Shown here piece by piece: positions 1 through 6,709 of a stretch of 12,415 nucleotides of DNA. The notes below the pieces were generated by a model. The model was not told the DNA's origin, made no database searches, and worked only from the letters and a program-made list of their open reading frames with translations. The DNA comes from JAUXIQ01 sp030620925 [NCBI: Nitrospinota bacterium]. Lineage in GTDB: Bacteria; JAUXIQ01. The position numbers and the translations under genes were made by a program. The first letter of the stretch is position 1. Each line of letters begins with the position of its first letter. The stretch lies in the NCBI GenBank assembly GCA_030620925.1, contig JAUXIQ010000020.1, forward strand, positions 1-12,415. The letters are read 5' to 3'.

Positions 1-1
1 C

Positions 2-712
2 CTGCCCCCCTTCTGGATGGAGAAAGGTAATCTGACTTATTTCCTGGGGACAGACCATCAGGGGCGGGATATTTTGAGCCGGCTCATATTCGGGGCCAGG
101 ATTTCGGTAATCGTGGCCTTTACCCCCGCCTTCGTGGCCGGGGCCATCGGCACGGGGGTAGGGATACTGACCGGCTACCTGGGGGGCTGGGTGGACCAGA
201 TAATCATGCGCATCGTGGACGCCTGGATAGCCATCCCCGCCCTGGTATTAGCCATTTTCCTGGCCGTCCTCCTGGGGCCCAGTGAGACCAACCTCATCAT
301 CATTCTGGCCGCCGTGTTCTGGACCAGGTACGCCCGCGTCATCCGGGGGGAGGTGCTGAGCCTCAAAGAGCGTGAGTTCGTCCGCCTGGCCGTTGTGGCC
401 GGTTGCAGCAAAAGAAGAATAATGATCAAGCATATTTTGCCCAACGTGTTGAATACCGCCATGGTCATGGCCACCCTCATGTTAGGGGTGGTGATAATAG
501 CCGAAGCGTCGCTCAGCTTTCTGGGCGTGGGCGTGCCGCCGCCCAAGCCGGCCTGGGGGCTTATGCTCGCATACGGCAAGGATGGGCTCATGGCCGGTTA
601 CTGGTGGATGACGGTGTTCCCCGGCCTGGCCATCATGAGCGTGGTGCTGGCCGCCAACCTGCTGGGAGACTGGCTGCGCGTGCGGCTTGATCCCCAGTTG
701 AGGCAACTATGA
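2..712 (+). CDS. dppC: Peptide/dipeptide ABC transporter permease, DppC/OppC type (5'-truncated)
   Basis: This is an inner-membrane permease subunit of a peptide-type ABC importer. The reading frame is open to the left edge and the residues before the first internal ATG (position 17) already match the family (LPPFW then GTDHQGRDILSRLIFGAR), so the true start lies upstream and about a quarter to a third of the protein is missing. The remaining part has several hydrophobic segments. It also has a BPD_transp_1 coupling loop (AGCSKRRIMIKHILPN, about nt 396-441) followed by the conserved EASLSFLGVG stretch typical of DppC and OppC. The stop codon overlaps the start of the next gene (ATGA), which indicates translational coupling with the ATPases. 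The substrate could be dipeptides, oligopeptides or, in related systems, nickel. No solute-binding protein is in view to decide. Confidence 0.93.
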   Translation: MPPFWMEKGNLTYFLGTDHQGRDILSRLIFGARISVIVAFTPAFVAGAIGTGVGILTGYLGGWVDQIIMRIVDAWIAIPALVLAIFLAVLLGPSETNLIIILAAVFWTRYARVIRGEVLSLKEREFVRLAVVAGCSKRRIMIKHILPNVLNTAMVMATLMLGVVIIAEASLSFLGVGVPPPKPAWGLMLAYGKDGLMAGYWWMTVFPGLAIMSVVLAANLLGDWLRVRLDPQLRQL

Positions 713-1701
713 TGGAAGGACGGACAACTAATAGTACGATGCTCAAGATAGAGAACCTGAAGACCCACTTTTTCACCCAGAAAGGCAGGCGGGTGGTGAA
801 AGCGGTCGACGGGATCGATTTTTCACTTGCCGAAGGCGAGATTCTGGGGCTGGTGGGGGAATCGGGGTGCGGGAAGACGGTCACCTCCCTTTCCATACTG
901 AGGCTTCTGCCCGCCGCGGCCCGGATCGTCAGCGGTCGCATCATCCTGGGCGGGGAGAACCTGCTGGAGAAAAGCGAAAAGGAGATGCGCAAGGTCAGGG
1001 GGAAGAAGGTCTCTATGATACTTCAGGACCCCATGGTCTCCCTCAACCCGCTGTTCACCATCGGCGATCAGATCGCCGAGCCGCTCAAGCTGCACAAGAA
1101 ACTGGCCGGCACTGAGCTGATGGACAGGGTGCGGTCGCTCCTAAGTGCGGTGAATATACCCTCTGCGGAGATACGACGCAGGGAATACCCTCATCAGATG
1201 AGCGGAGGCATGAGGCAGCGCATAGTGGGCGCCATAGCGATTTCCTGCGAGCCCAAGCTCATCATCGCCGACGAGGCCACCACCAACCTGGACCTCACCA
1301 TCCAGGCCCAGTACCTGAAACTTCTCAAGGAAATACAGGAGAGGAACCGGCTCTCCATGATTTTTATCACCCATAACTTCGGGATAGTGGCCAGGATGTG
1401 CGACCACGTGGCGGTCATGTACGCGGGGAAGATCATGGAGAAGGCCCCGGTGAGAGAGATTTTCAACTCTCCGGCTCACCCTTACACCGAGGCGCTGCTG
1501 GGCTCCGTGCCCGGCGTGGATTATAACGAAGAGAGGCTGATAACCATCGAGGGCCAGCCGCCGGACCTGGCCGACCTGCCGGGAGGATGCAGTTTCCACC
1601 CCCGCTGCGAGAAAGCCACCGACCGCTGCAGGGTGGAGCTGCCGCCTGAATTCAAACTGGCGGAGAACCATCACTCGCGTTGTTGGCTCTGTGAGAAATG
1701 A
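709..1701 (+). CDS. dppD: Peptide ABC transporter ATPase, DppD/OppD type
   Basis: This 330-residue cytoplasmic ATPase powers the importer whose permease precedes it. Walker A is GESGCGKT at residues 50-57, the ABC signature SGGMRQR is at 165-171, and Walker B LIIADEA starts at 184. The usual DEPT after Walker B reads DEAT here, a mild departure from the consensus. The C-terminal oligopeptide-type extension carries cysteines at 294, 300, 307, 325 and 328 within GGCSFHPRC...C...CWLC. A comparable motif binds a [4Fe-4S] cluster in mycobacterial OppD, so a cluster is possible here but inferred. The start at 709 overlaps the dppC stop by four bases. ATGs at 712 and 739 are in-frame alternatives and the one at 739 (MLKIENL) also gives a normal N-terminus. 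The next gene starts three bases after the stop. Confidence 0.94.
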   Translation: MMEGRTTNSTMLKIENLKTHFFTQKGRRVVKAVDGIDFSLAEGEILGLVGESGCGKTVTSLSILRLLPAAARIVSGRIILGGENLLEKSEKEMRKVRGKKVSMILQDPMVSLNPLFTIGDQIAEPLKLHKKLAGTELMDRVRSLLSAVNIPSAEIRRREYPHQMSGGMRQRIVGAIAISCEPKLIIADEATTNLDLTIQAQYLKLLKEIQERNRLSMIFITHNFGIVARMCDHVAVMYAGKIMEKAPVREIFNSPAHPYTEALLGSVPGVDYNEERLITIEGQPPDLADLPGGCSFHPRCEKATDRCRVELPPEFKLAENHHSRCWLCEK

Positions 1702-1704
1702 GAT

Positions 1705-2682
1705 ATGGTAACCACCAACGAGCATCTCTTAGAGGTGCGTGATCTGGTAAAGTATTTCCCCGTCAGCAAGGGCCTCGTTCTGCAAAAAGTGACGGGATGG
1801 ATAAAGGCCGTTGACGGAGTGAACTTCTCCATTCCTAAAGGCGAGACGCTGGGGCTGGTGGGGGAGTCGGGGTGCGGCAAGACAACCACATCCAGGCTGA
1901 TACTCCTCCTTGAAAAGGCCACTTCGGGCAGCATCCTGTTCCAGGGTAAAGAGGTACAAACCCTGCGCGGGGAGGGTTTGCAGGAGTACAGGCGGTCGGT
2001 GCAGGTGGTTTTTCAGGACCCCTACAGCTCCCTGAACCCCCGGATGCGGGTGGGGGATATTATCTCCGAGCCCCTGGTGGTCAACGAACGGTTGCCCAAG
2101 TCCGCGGTCAGGGAAAGGGTGGCCGAGCTGCTGGAGATGGTGGGCCTCCGCGCAGACAACGCCTCCCTCTTCCCGCACGAGTTCAGCGGAGGCCAGCGGC
2201 AGCGATTGGCCATAGCCAGGTCGCTGTCTCTGCACACCGATCTCATCATTCTGGACGAACCGGTCTCCGCCCTGGATGTATCAATCAGGGCGCAGATAAT
2301 GAACCTGCTCATGGACCTCCAGACTCAACTGGGTCTGAGTTATCTGCTCATCGCCCACGACTTGGGGGTGGTCACCTGCATGAGCCACGTCATAGCCGTT
2401 ATGTACCTGGGGAAGATAGTGGAGCTTGCCCCGGCCGAGAAACTGGCTACGGACCCGCACCACCCTTACACTCAGGCCCTCTTTTCAGCCGCCCTCCCCT
2501 CTCACCCCGACGAGTACAGGGAGGAGATCATCCTCACCGGCGAAGTGCCCAGCCCGCTCAACCCCCCTGCCGGATGCCGATTTCATCCCCGCTGCGAGAA
2601 GGTCATCAATCTCTGTTCGGAAAAAGAACCCGTTCTAAAATCCATGGGGGAGAACAGAGAGATAGCCTGCCACCTTTTTTAG
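1705..2682 (+). CDS. dppF: Peptide ABC transporter ATPase, DppF/OppF type
   Basis: This 325-residue protein is the second ATPase of the importer and is expected to pair with the preceding one as a heterodimer under the permeases. Walker A is GESGCGKT at 53-60, the signature is FSGGQRQR and Walker B is LIILDEPVSALD, all canonical. The C-terminal oligopeptide/dipeptide extension has GCRFHPRC and further cysteines, at positions 291, 297, 304 and 322, the same spacing pattern as its neighbour. The gene follows with a three-base gap and a weak ribosome-binding site, consistent with translational coupling. It is the last gene of the operon, because the next gene runs convergently. I see no clear terminator hairpin in the 46-base gap at 2683-2728. 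Confidence 0.94.
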   Translation: MVTTNEHLLEVRDLVKYFPVSKGLVLQKVTGWIKAVDGVNFSIPKGETLGLVGESGCGKTTTSRLILLLEKATSGSILFQGKEVQTLRGEGLQEYRRSVQVVFQDPYSSLNPRMRVGDIISEPLVVNERLPKSAVRERVAELLEMVGLRADNASLFPHEFSGGQRQRLAIARSLSLHTDLIILDEPVSALDVSIRAQIMNLLMDLQTQLGLSYLLIAHDLGVVTCMSHVIAVMYLGKIVELAPAEKLATDPHHPYTQALFSAALPSHPDEYREEIILTGEVPSPLNPPAGCRFHPRCEKVINLCSEKEPVLKSMGENREIACHLF

Positions 2683-2728
2683 GTAACGACGGAGATCAGT
2701 TCGAGAAGTTTATCTTTTCCTGGCGTGT

Positions 2729-3211
2729 TTAGAGCTTGTAGCCTATTGCCCGCAGAAGCTCCTTCCTCTCGGCGACGTCCTTTTCTGTCTCGATGCCCTT
2801 CGATTTGTGGCCGTCTATGACGCCCAGGATACCGCGGCCCTGCTCGGTCTCGGCGATAACCACTTCCACGGGGTTGGCCGTGGCGCAGAAGATGCGGCAC
2901 ACTTCGGGCACGCTCTTCACCGCGTTCAGTATGTTTACCGGGAAGGCGTCTCGCAGGATGATGATGAAGCTGTGTCCGGCGGAAAGGTTGATGGCGTTAT
3001 CCTGGGCCAGCTTCACCAGCTCCTCATCCGTCCCGCTGGATCGCACCAGGCAGGGCCCCGAAGCCTCGCAGAAAGCCATGCCGAACTTTATCCCGGGGAC
3101 GGTGCCCACCAGGGCCTCGTGGACGTCCTCAACGGTTTTGATGAAATGGGATTGGCCGAGCACGACGTTCAACTCTTCAGGTTTTTCTATGCTTACCGTC
3201 TTTAACTCCAT
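2729..3211 (-). CDS. Adenosine-specific kinase family protein (PF04008/DUF355-like)
   Basis: This 160-residue soluble protein starts [20 protein letters not shown] and contains [43 protein letters not shown] and [25 protein letters not shown]. These stretches match the small family annotated as adenosine-specific kinase, known mainly from archaea and anaerobic bacteria. The length is normal for the family. Assignment rests on my recognition of these motifs, and the enzymatic activity has little direct support even for family members. The start is well fixed: a GGGAGGTG ribosome-binding site (3216-3223) lies just upstream of the ATG. The gene stands alone, convergent with the peptide transporter and divergent from the nitrogen cassette, with its own promoter-like sequence at 3325-3352. 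Plausible roles are purine salvage or nucleotide sensing, both inferred. Confidence 0.85.
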   Translation of the reverse strand: MELKTVSIEKPEELNVVLGQSHFIKTVEDVHEALVGTVPGIKFGMAFCEASGPCLVRSSGTDEELVKLAQDNAINLSAGHSFIIILRDAFPVNILNAVKSVPEVCRIFCATANPVEVVIAETEQGRGILGVIDGHKSKGIETEKDVAERKELLRAIGYKL

Positions 3212-3215
3212 GTTT

Positions 3216-3223
3216 CACCTCCC
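3216..3223 (-). promoter_or_regulatory. Strong ribosome-binding site of the adenosine-kinase-like gene
   Basis: Read on the minus strand the bases are GGGAGGTG, near-ideal Shine-Dalgarno complementarity. They sit about 5 nt from the ATG at 3211, which fixes the start codon. Confidence 0.8.
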
Positions 3224-3324
3224 GTGTAGCCCGCCCATCTCCCGGATCAGGTTCTTGTAAAGCGAGCTAAAACCCCATCATCAATGCTTTAGTGATCGAT
3301 TGCCGGCATGAAAAATCGTGTCAC

Positions 3325-3352
3325 ATTATACCACCCTTGAGTCTTTTCTCAA
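3325..3352 (-). promoter_or_regulatory. Sigma-70-like promoter for the adenosine-kinase-like gene
   Basis: On the minus strand this reads TTGAGA (3347-3352), a 16-base spacer, then a perfect TATAAT (3325-3330). The predicted transcript starts near 3318 and leaves a leader of about 107 nt before the ATG at 3211. The -35 region lies inside an inverted repeat, TTGAG-N6-CTCAA (3337-3352), which could be an operator half-site pair. The promoter is seen in the sequence, but its use is inferred. Confidence 0.6.
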
Positions 3353-3490
3353 TGAAACCGAACTGTGCGGGAAATTTGAGCAGCCAGACACTACTTCTGC
3401 CTAATTTTTAAGCATGCCTGGTGATTTGTACTCTGCCCCGGTTTGACGCCCCGCCGCTCTAATCCTTTTGCAGTATTGGTTCGAGGTGAT

Positions 3491-3512
3491 TTTGTTTTCG
3501 AAATTAAACAAA
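3491..3512. repeat. 22-bp inverted repeat abutting the sigma-54 promoter
   Basis: The left arm TTTGTTT (3491-3497) and right arm AAACAAA (3506-3512) are exact reverse complements around an 8-base centre, TCGAAATT. The right arm ends immediately before the -24 element. The AT-rich palindrome could be an operator for a repressor, an activator or IHF-like contact site, or simply UP-element-like DNA. I found no canonical NtrC site (GCAC/GTGC dyad) in 3240-3490. Confidence 0.55.
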
Positions 3513-3528
3513 TGGCATGTGTTTTGCT
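3513..3528 (+). promoter_or_regulatory. Sigma-54 (RpoN) promoter of the porin-glnK-amt cassette
   Basis: The sequence TGGCATG-TGTT-TTGCT matches the -24/-12 consensus TGGCACG-N4-TTGCW with a single difference. The invariant GG (3514-3515) and GC (3526-3527) are separated by exactly 10 bases. The start site would be near 3539, giving a leader of about 98 nt before the porin ATG. The promoter type fits the downstream PII and ammonium channel genes, which are sigma-54/NtrC-controlled in many bacteria. A bacterial enhancer-binding protein would be required, and none is encoded in the window. Confidence 0.85.
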
Positions 3529-3637
3529 TTAAAGTACAGACGATCAACCATGATTACATCGATAAGGCATTACGTTGAGTCAGAGGCTTTTCAGCCGGGC
3601 CTGACAAGGCATGCAACCGAATAGAGGAGATTAAGGT

Positions 3638-4735
3638 ATGAGTAGACTGATGGTGTCAGTTCTGTTGTTGTCGTTGGTTTTCGCGAGTTTCGGCTATGCG
3701 GAAGATAAGGAGGAGGCGGGGTTCAGCCAGCGTCTGAAGATGCTGGAGGAGCAGGTGCAGGATATTAAACACGGGGCTGAAGGAGGCACCGGCCTTAGGG
3801 TAAGCGGCTTTGTGGATGTCAGTTTCTTTTACGATGACAACGCCGGCTCTTCCAGTTTCAGCCTGGACGAGGTGGAGATCAATATATTCAAGGAACTGTC
3901 GGCGGGTATTTCGGCCAGGACGGACTTGAACTTCAGAAACGTGGATGGCAACCTTAACGCTGACGATATTCTCGAACAGGGATACATAACCTTCAGGCTG
4001 CCCATCGCCGAGCCCCTCGATTTCACCTTCGGAAAATTCAACGCCCCTATCGGCTTTGAGCTCCTGGACCCTGTGGATATGTTTCAATTCTCGCACGCAC
4101 TGGTCTTTAATCTGGGCATTCCCACCAACGTCACCGGTGTCATGCTGACCTCCAAACCCACCGACGCTGTGGATTTAAACCTTTACCTGGTCAACGGCTG
4201 GGACCAGCTCAGCGACAATAATAGTAACAAGACCGTGGGTGGGCGAGTAGGGTTCACCGTTTCCGAAAAAGTCGGCTTCGGTGTGTCGTTTATTTACGGC
4301 GCCGAGAGAGACAATGAGAACAGTGATAAACGGTTCGTGCTGGATTTGGACGCCACATTTAATCCTTTAGAATCGACGGTGGTCGGTTTTGAATTCAACT
4401 ATGGAACCGAGGAGCGTGTTCCCATTAGCCTCCCCCTCCCTGATAAGGATGCCGATTGGTTGGGGTTTTTAATCATGGTGCACCACGATTTAACCCCCTC
4501 GGCCGGTGTGACCCTGAGATACGATTTCTTTGACGATAAGGACGCCGGGAGGACGGGTACGGTTCAAAAGCTGCAGGCGGTAGCTTTGGCCCTTACCTTG
4601 AGCCTGAGTGATGGGGCAGGGGTCCTGGCAGAGTATCGGCACGATTGGTCAGATGTTGATTCCTTTGTTCTGGCCGACGGCGGTATGGACGACAGCAACG
4701 ATTCTCTGGCCCTCGAATTTACCTACAGTTTCTGA
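3638..4735 (+). CDS. BBP2/OmpL-like outer-membrane beta-barrel porin
   Basis: This 365-residue exported protein has a signal peptide (hydrophobic VSVLLLSLVFASF, probable cleavage after GYA near residue 21) and then a charged, coiled-coil-like stretch (about residues 24-45, QRLKMLEEQVQDIKH). The remaining 300-odd residues show alternating amphipathic strands. The segment FGKFNAPIGFELLDPVDMFQFSHALVFNLGIP resembles the putative beta-barrel porin-2 family (PF07642). The last residues EFTYSF end in Phe with alternating aromatics, the usual signal for the BAM machinery. The ribosome-binding site GAGGAGA lies 7 nt before the ATG. It is the first gene after the sigma-54 promoter and lies 23 nt before the PII gene, so it is probably a nitrogen-induced channel for ammonium or small nitrogen compounds. 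The substrate is inferred from context only. Confidence 0.85.
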   Translation: MSRLMVSVLLLSLVFASFGYAEDKEEAGFSQRLKMLEEQVQDIKHGAEGGTGLRVSGFVDVSFFYDDNAGSSSFSLDEVEINIFKELSAGISARTDLNFRNVDGNLNADDILEQGYITFRLPIAEPLDFTFGKFNAPIGFELLDPVDMFQFSHALVFNLGIPTNVTGVMLTSKPTDAVDLNLYLVNGWDQLSDNNSNKTVGGRVGFTVSEKVGFGVSFIYGAERDNENSDKRFVLDLDATFNPLESTVVGFEFNYGTEERVPISLPLPDKDADWLGFLIMVHHDLTPSAGVTLRYDFFDDKDAGRTGTVQKLQAVALALTLSLSDGAGVLAEYRHDWSDVDSFVLADGGMDDSNDSLALEFTYSF

Positions 4736-4758
4736 TGTTAACGGTGGAGACTTAAGCG

Positions 4759-5097
4759 ATGAAAAAGATCGACTGTGTGATTAAGCCGTTCAAATTGGAA
4801 GATGTAAGAGAAAAATTGTTAAGTCTTGGTGTCTCGGGGATGACGGTTAGCGAGGTTAAAGGCTTCGGGCGGCAGCAGGGCCACAAAGAGTTGTACCGCG
4901 GTGCCGAGTACGAGGTTAATTTCGTGCCCAAGGTGCGCCTGGAGGTTGTGGTCCAGGATGAGATGCTCGACCAAGCCGTGGAAGCCGTGGTGGAGGCCGC
5001 TAAGACAGGTGAGATAGGCGACGGGAAAATTTTTATATTCCGGGTTGAGGAAGTAGTGCGCATTCGCACCGGTGAGCGGGGCCCGGCCGCCCTTTAA
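4759..5097 (+). CDS. glnK: PII signal-transduction protein, GlnK type
   Basis: This 112-residue, full-length PII protein is expected to form trimers that bind ATP/ADP and 2-oxoglutarate and to plug the ammonium channel when nitrogen is plentiful. The T-loop reads GHKELYRGAEYEVNF with Tyr46 and Tyr51, so the uridylylation site (Tyr51) is intact. Residue 54 is Asn, as in E. coli GlnK, where GlnB has Asp. Gln39, the B-loop TGEIGDGKIF (83-92) and the C-terminal RIRTGERG are conserved. The ribosome-binding site GGTGGAG lies 9 nt before the ATG. Its position directly before an amt gene supports GlnK, although GlnB cannot be excluded by sequence alone. It is probably co-transcribed with the porin from the sigma-54 promoter. 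Confidence 0.95.
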   Translation: MKKIDCVIKPFKLEDVREKLLSLGVSGMTVSEVKGFGRQQGHKELYRGAEYEVNFVPKVRLEVVVQDEMLDQAVEAVVEAAKTGEIGDGKIFIFRVEEVVRIRTGERGPAAL

Positions 5098-5155
5098 TCC
5101 ATCAACCATAGCTAAGGGTTGCAGGATGCCCGTAACGGTTTCTCGGAGATAGGAT

Positions 5156-6508
5156 ATGAGCGATTACAGAAAATTAGCGATAGCCGGTGTTTCAACCTTA
5201 ATAATGGTAGTGGGCGTCTTATTACTGCCTTTGCTGGCAGAGGAGGCTCAGCCCACTCTTCAATCGAATGCTGAAGGGATAAAGACGGTCCAGATCAACG
5301 CCAACTATGTATGGATGTTGGTGGCCGCCTTCCTGGTCTTTTTCATGCAGGCGGGTTTCGCCATGGTGGAAGCCGGATTCACCAGAGCCAAGAACGCCTG
5401 TAACATAATAATGAAGAACCTGCTGGATTTCTCCATGGGCTCCATCGGCTACTGGATGTTCGGCTTTGCCATCATGTTCGGGATTAACAGGACGGGGTGG
5501 TTGGGCACTTCCGGGTTCTTTTTCTCCGATTTCGGTTTGGATAAAGACCCCTGGGTCTTCGGTTTCTGGATGTTCCAGGTAGTTTTTGCCGCAGTGGCGG
5601 CTACTATAGTTTCCGGAGCCATGGCGGAGCGAACCAAGTTCGCCGCCTACCTCGTATATAGTTTCGTGATAACCGGGCTCATCTACCCCGTCTTCGGAAG
5701 CTGGGCCTGGGGCAGCTTGTATAAAGGTTCAGGCTGGTTGGAAAACCTCGGGTTCATAGATTTCGCCGGTTCAACCGTCGTACACAGCGTCGGCGGCTGG
5801 GCAGCGCTTGCAGGGGCCATGGCGCTGGGGCCGAGGATAGGTAAATATTCTAAGGCCGGAAAGCCGTTGCCCATACCGGGCCACAATATCCCCCTGGCTG
5901 CCCTGGGGGTTTTTATCCTTTGGTTCGGTTGGTATGGGTTCAACCCTGGAAGCACCACCGCCGCTTCTCCGGAGATTGCCTCTATAGCGGTCAACACTAC
6001 GCTTGCCGCTTCCGCCGGGGGGATACTGGCTATGGTCACCGCCTGGTTGAAATACCGCAAACCTGATATAGGGATGACCCTCAACGGCACCCTGGCGGGC
6101 CTGGTGGGTATCACCGCCGGCTGTGCGAACGTAACACCCCGAAGCTCCGTCTTGATAGGGGCCGCAGCGGGGATAATCGTGGTGTTCTCCGTGCTTTTCT
6201 TCGAGAAAAGGAAGATCGACGACCCGGTGGGAGCAATCTCCGTACATGCTATCGCAGGCGCGTGGGGAACCTTTGCCGCCGGGTTATTAAACGCAGAAGG
6301 CACAAGCCTGCACATACTGGGAGTTCAACTGCTGGGAATAGGCGCCGCCTTTGCCTGGGCTTTTCCCACCTCTTATCTTATGTTCAAGATAATAGACAAG
6401 ACAGTGGGTCTTCGGGTATCTGAAGAAGAGGAACTGGAAGGACTCGACTTCGGCGAACACAGGGCCACCGCCTATCCCGATTTCCAACAAACAACAATCA
6501 AGCTTTAG
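5156..6508 (+). CDS. amt: Ammonium channel/transporter, Amt family
   Basis: This 450-residue inner-membrane protein conducts ammonium and is normally a trimer. An N-terminal hydrophobic segment (residues 8-28), possibly a cleaved signal, precedes the Amt core. The core starts at NANYVWMLVAAFLVFFMQAGFAMVEAGF and has about eleven membrane spans. Hallmarks are SGAMAER, DFAGSTVVHSVGG (first pore His), LWFGWYGFNPGS, and DDPVGAISVHAIAGAWGTFAAGL (second pore His). The cytoplasmic tail GLRVSEEEELEGLDFGEH is the conserved coupling region that responds to PII. It follows glnK by 58 nt with a GGAGATAGGAT ribosome-binding region, in the classic glnK-amt order. No strong terminator is visible downstream. 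Confidence 0.96.
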   Translation: MSDYRKLAIAGVSTLIMVVGVLLLPLLAEEAQPTLQSNAEGIKTVQINANYVWMLVAAFLVFFMQAGFAMVEAGFTRAKNACNIIMKNLLDFSMGSIGYWMFGFAIMFGINRTGWLGTSGFFFSDFGLDKDPWVFGFWMFQVVFAAVAATIVSGAMAERTKFAAYLVYSFVITGLIYPVFGSWAWGSLYKGSGWLENLGFIDFAGSTVVHSVGGWAALAGAMALGPRIGKYSKAGKPLPIPGHNIPLAALGVFILWFGWYGFNPGSTTAASPEIASIAVNTTLAASAGGILAMVTAWLKYRKPDIGMTLNGTLAGLVGITAGCANVTPRSSVLIGAAAGIIVVFSVLFFEKRKIDDPVGAISVHAIAGAWGTFAAGLLNAEGTSLHILGVQLLGIGAAFAWAFPTSYLMFKIIDKTVGLRVSEEEELEGLDFGEHRATAYPDFQQTTIKL

Positions 6509-6600
6509 GATTAAGATATTCCGTAAAATGATTACCTGGAGATAGAAGTAATGTAAGGAAAAAAGAAAGTGCATAGGGTAAAAACCTTCTGGTTAATAGG

Positions 6601-6629
6601 TTGAAAAGTTTGCGTGCATCGGATAAGAT
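6601..6629 (+). promoter_or_regulatory. Possible sigma-70 promoter of the AOR cassette
   Basis: TTGAAA (6601-6606), a 17-base spacer and TAAGAT (6624-6629) form a plausible -35/-10 pair about 75 nt before the first AOR gene. The -10 box matches only four of six consensus bases. The surrounding 201-base gap (6509-6709) is AT-rich compared with the genes and shows no terminator for amt, so read-through from the nitrogen cassette is also possible. Confidence 0.4.
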
Positions 6630-6698
6630 TATACGCCTCAGTAGCTAGGGGTGATAATAAGGGAAAGATAAACAATCCTTTTTATTCAACGCACTACC

Positions 6699-6705
6699 GG
6701 GAGGG
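6699..6705 (+). promoter_or_regulatory. Ribosome-binding site fixing the start of the first AOR gene
   Basis: GGGAGGG lies 4 nt before ATG 6710. It favours this start over an upstream in-frame ATG at 6614, whose 32 extra residues have no resemblance to the family. Confidence 0.75.
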
Positions 6706-6709
6706 AATT

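Larger units (their letters stand above)
3212..3637. other. Divergent intergenic regulatory region without a gene
   Basis: This 426-base stretch separates the minus-strand kinase-like gene from the porin. It holds the leftward sigma-70-like promoter (3325-3352), the palindrome (3491-3512), the rightward sigma-54 promoter (3513-3528), the porin leader and its ribosome-binding site (GAGGAGA, 3624-3630). I see no convincing small gene in it. The stretch 3353-3490 is unexplained and is where enhancer sites would be expected. Confidence 0.8.

Noticed and set aside
709-2682. Tandem ATPase genes as a recent duplication
   Set aside because: DppD- and DppF-type ATPases are anciently diverged paralogues normally found side by side, so this is ordinary for peptide transporters.
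2807-3205. Plus-strand open frame opposite the adenosine-kinase-like gene
   Set aside because: The minus-strand product has clear family motifs and an excellent ribosome-binding site, while the plus-strand translation has neither.
3579-3605. Hairpin GTCAG...CTGAC in the porin leader
   Set aside because: The stem is only five base pairs, with a weak inner GGC/GCC pair and an uneven internal loop. It is too weak to call a riboswitch or attenuator.
6599-6613. Possible second sigma-54 promoter before the first AOR gene
   Set aside because: GG and GC are 11 bases apart instead of 10, and the flanking bases do not match TGGCAC or TTGC well.
6614-6709. N-terminal extension of the first AOR gene by 32 codons
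   Set aside because: There is no ribosome-binding site at 6614 and no family resemblance in the extra residues. GGGAGGG precedes ATG 6710, which gives the same N-terminus as the paralogue.
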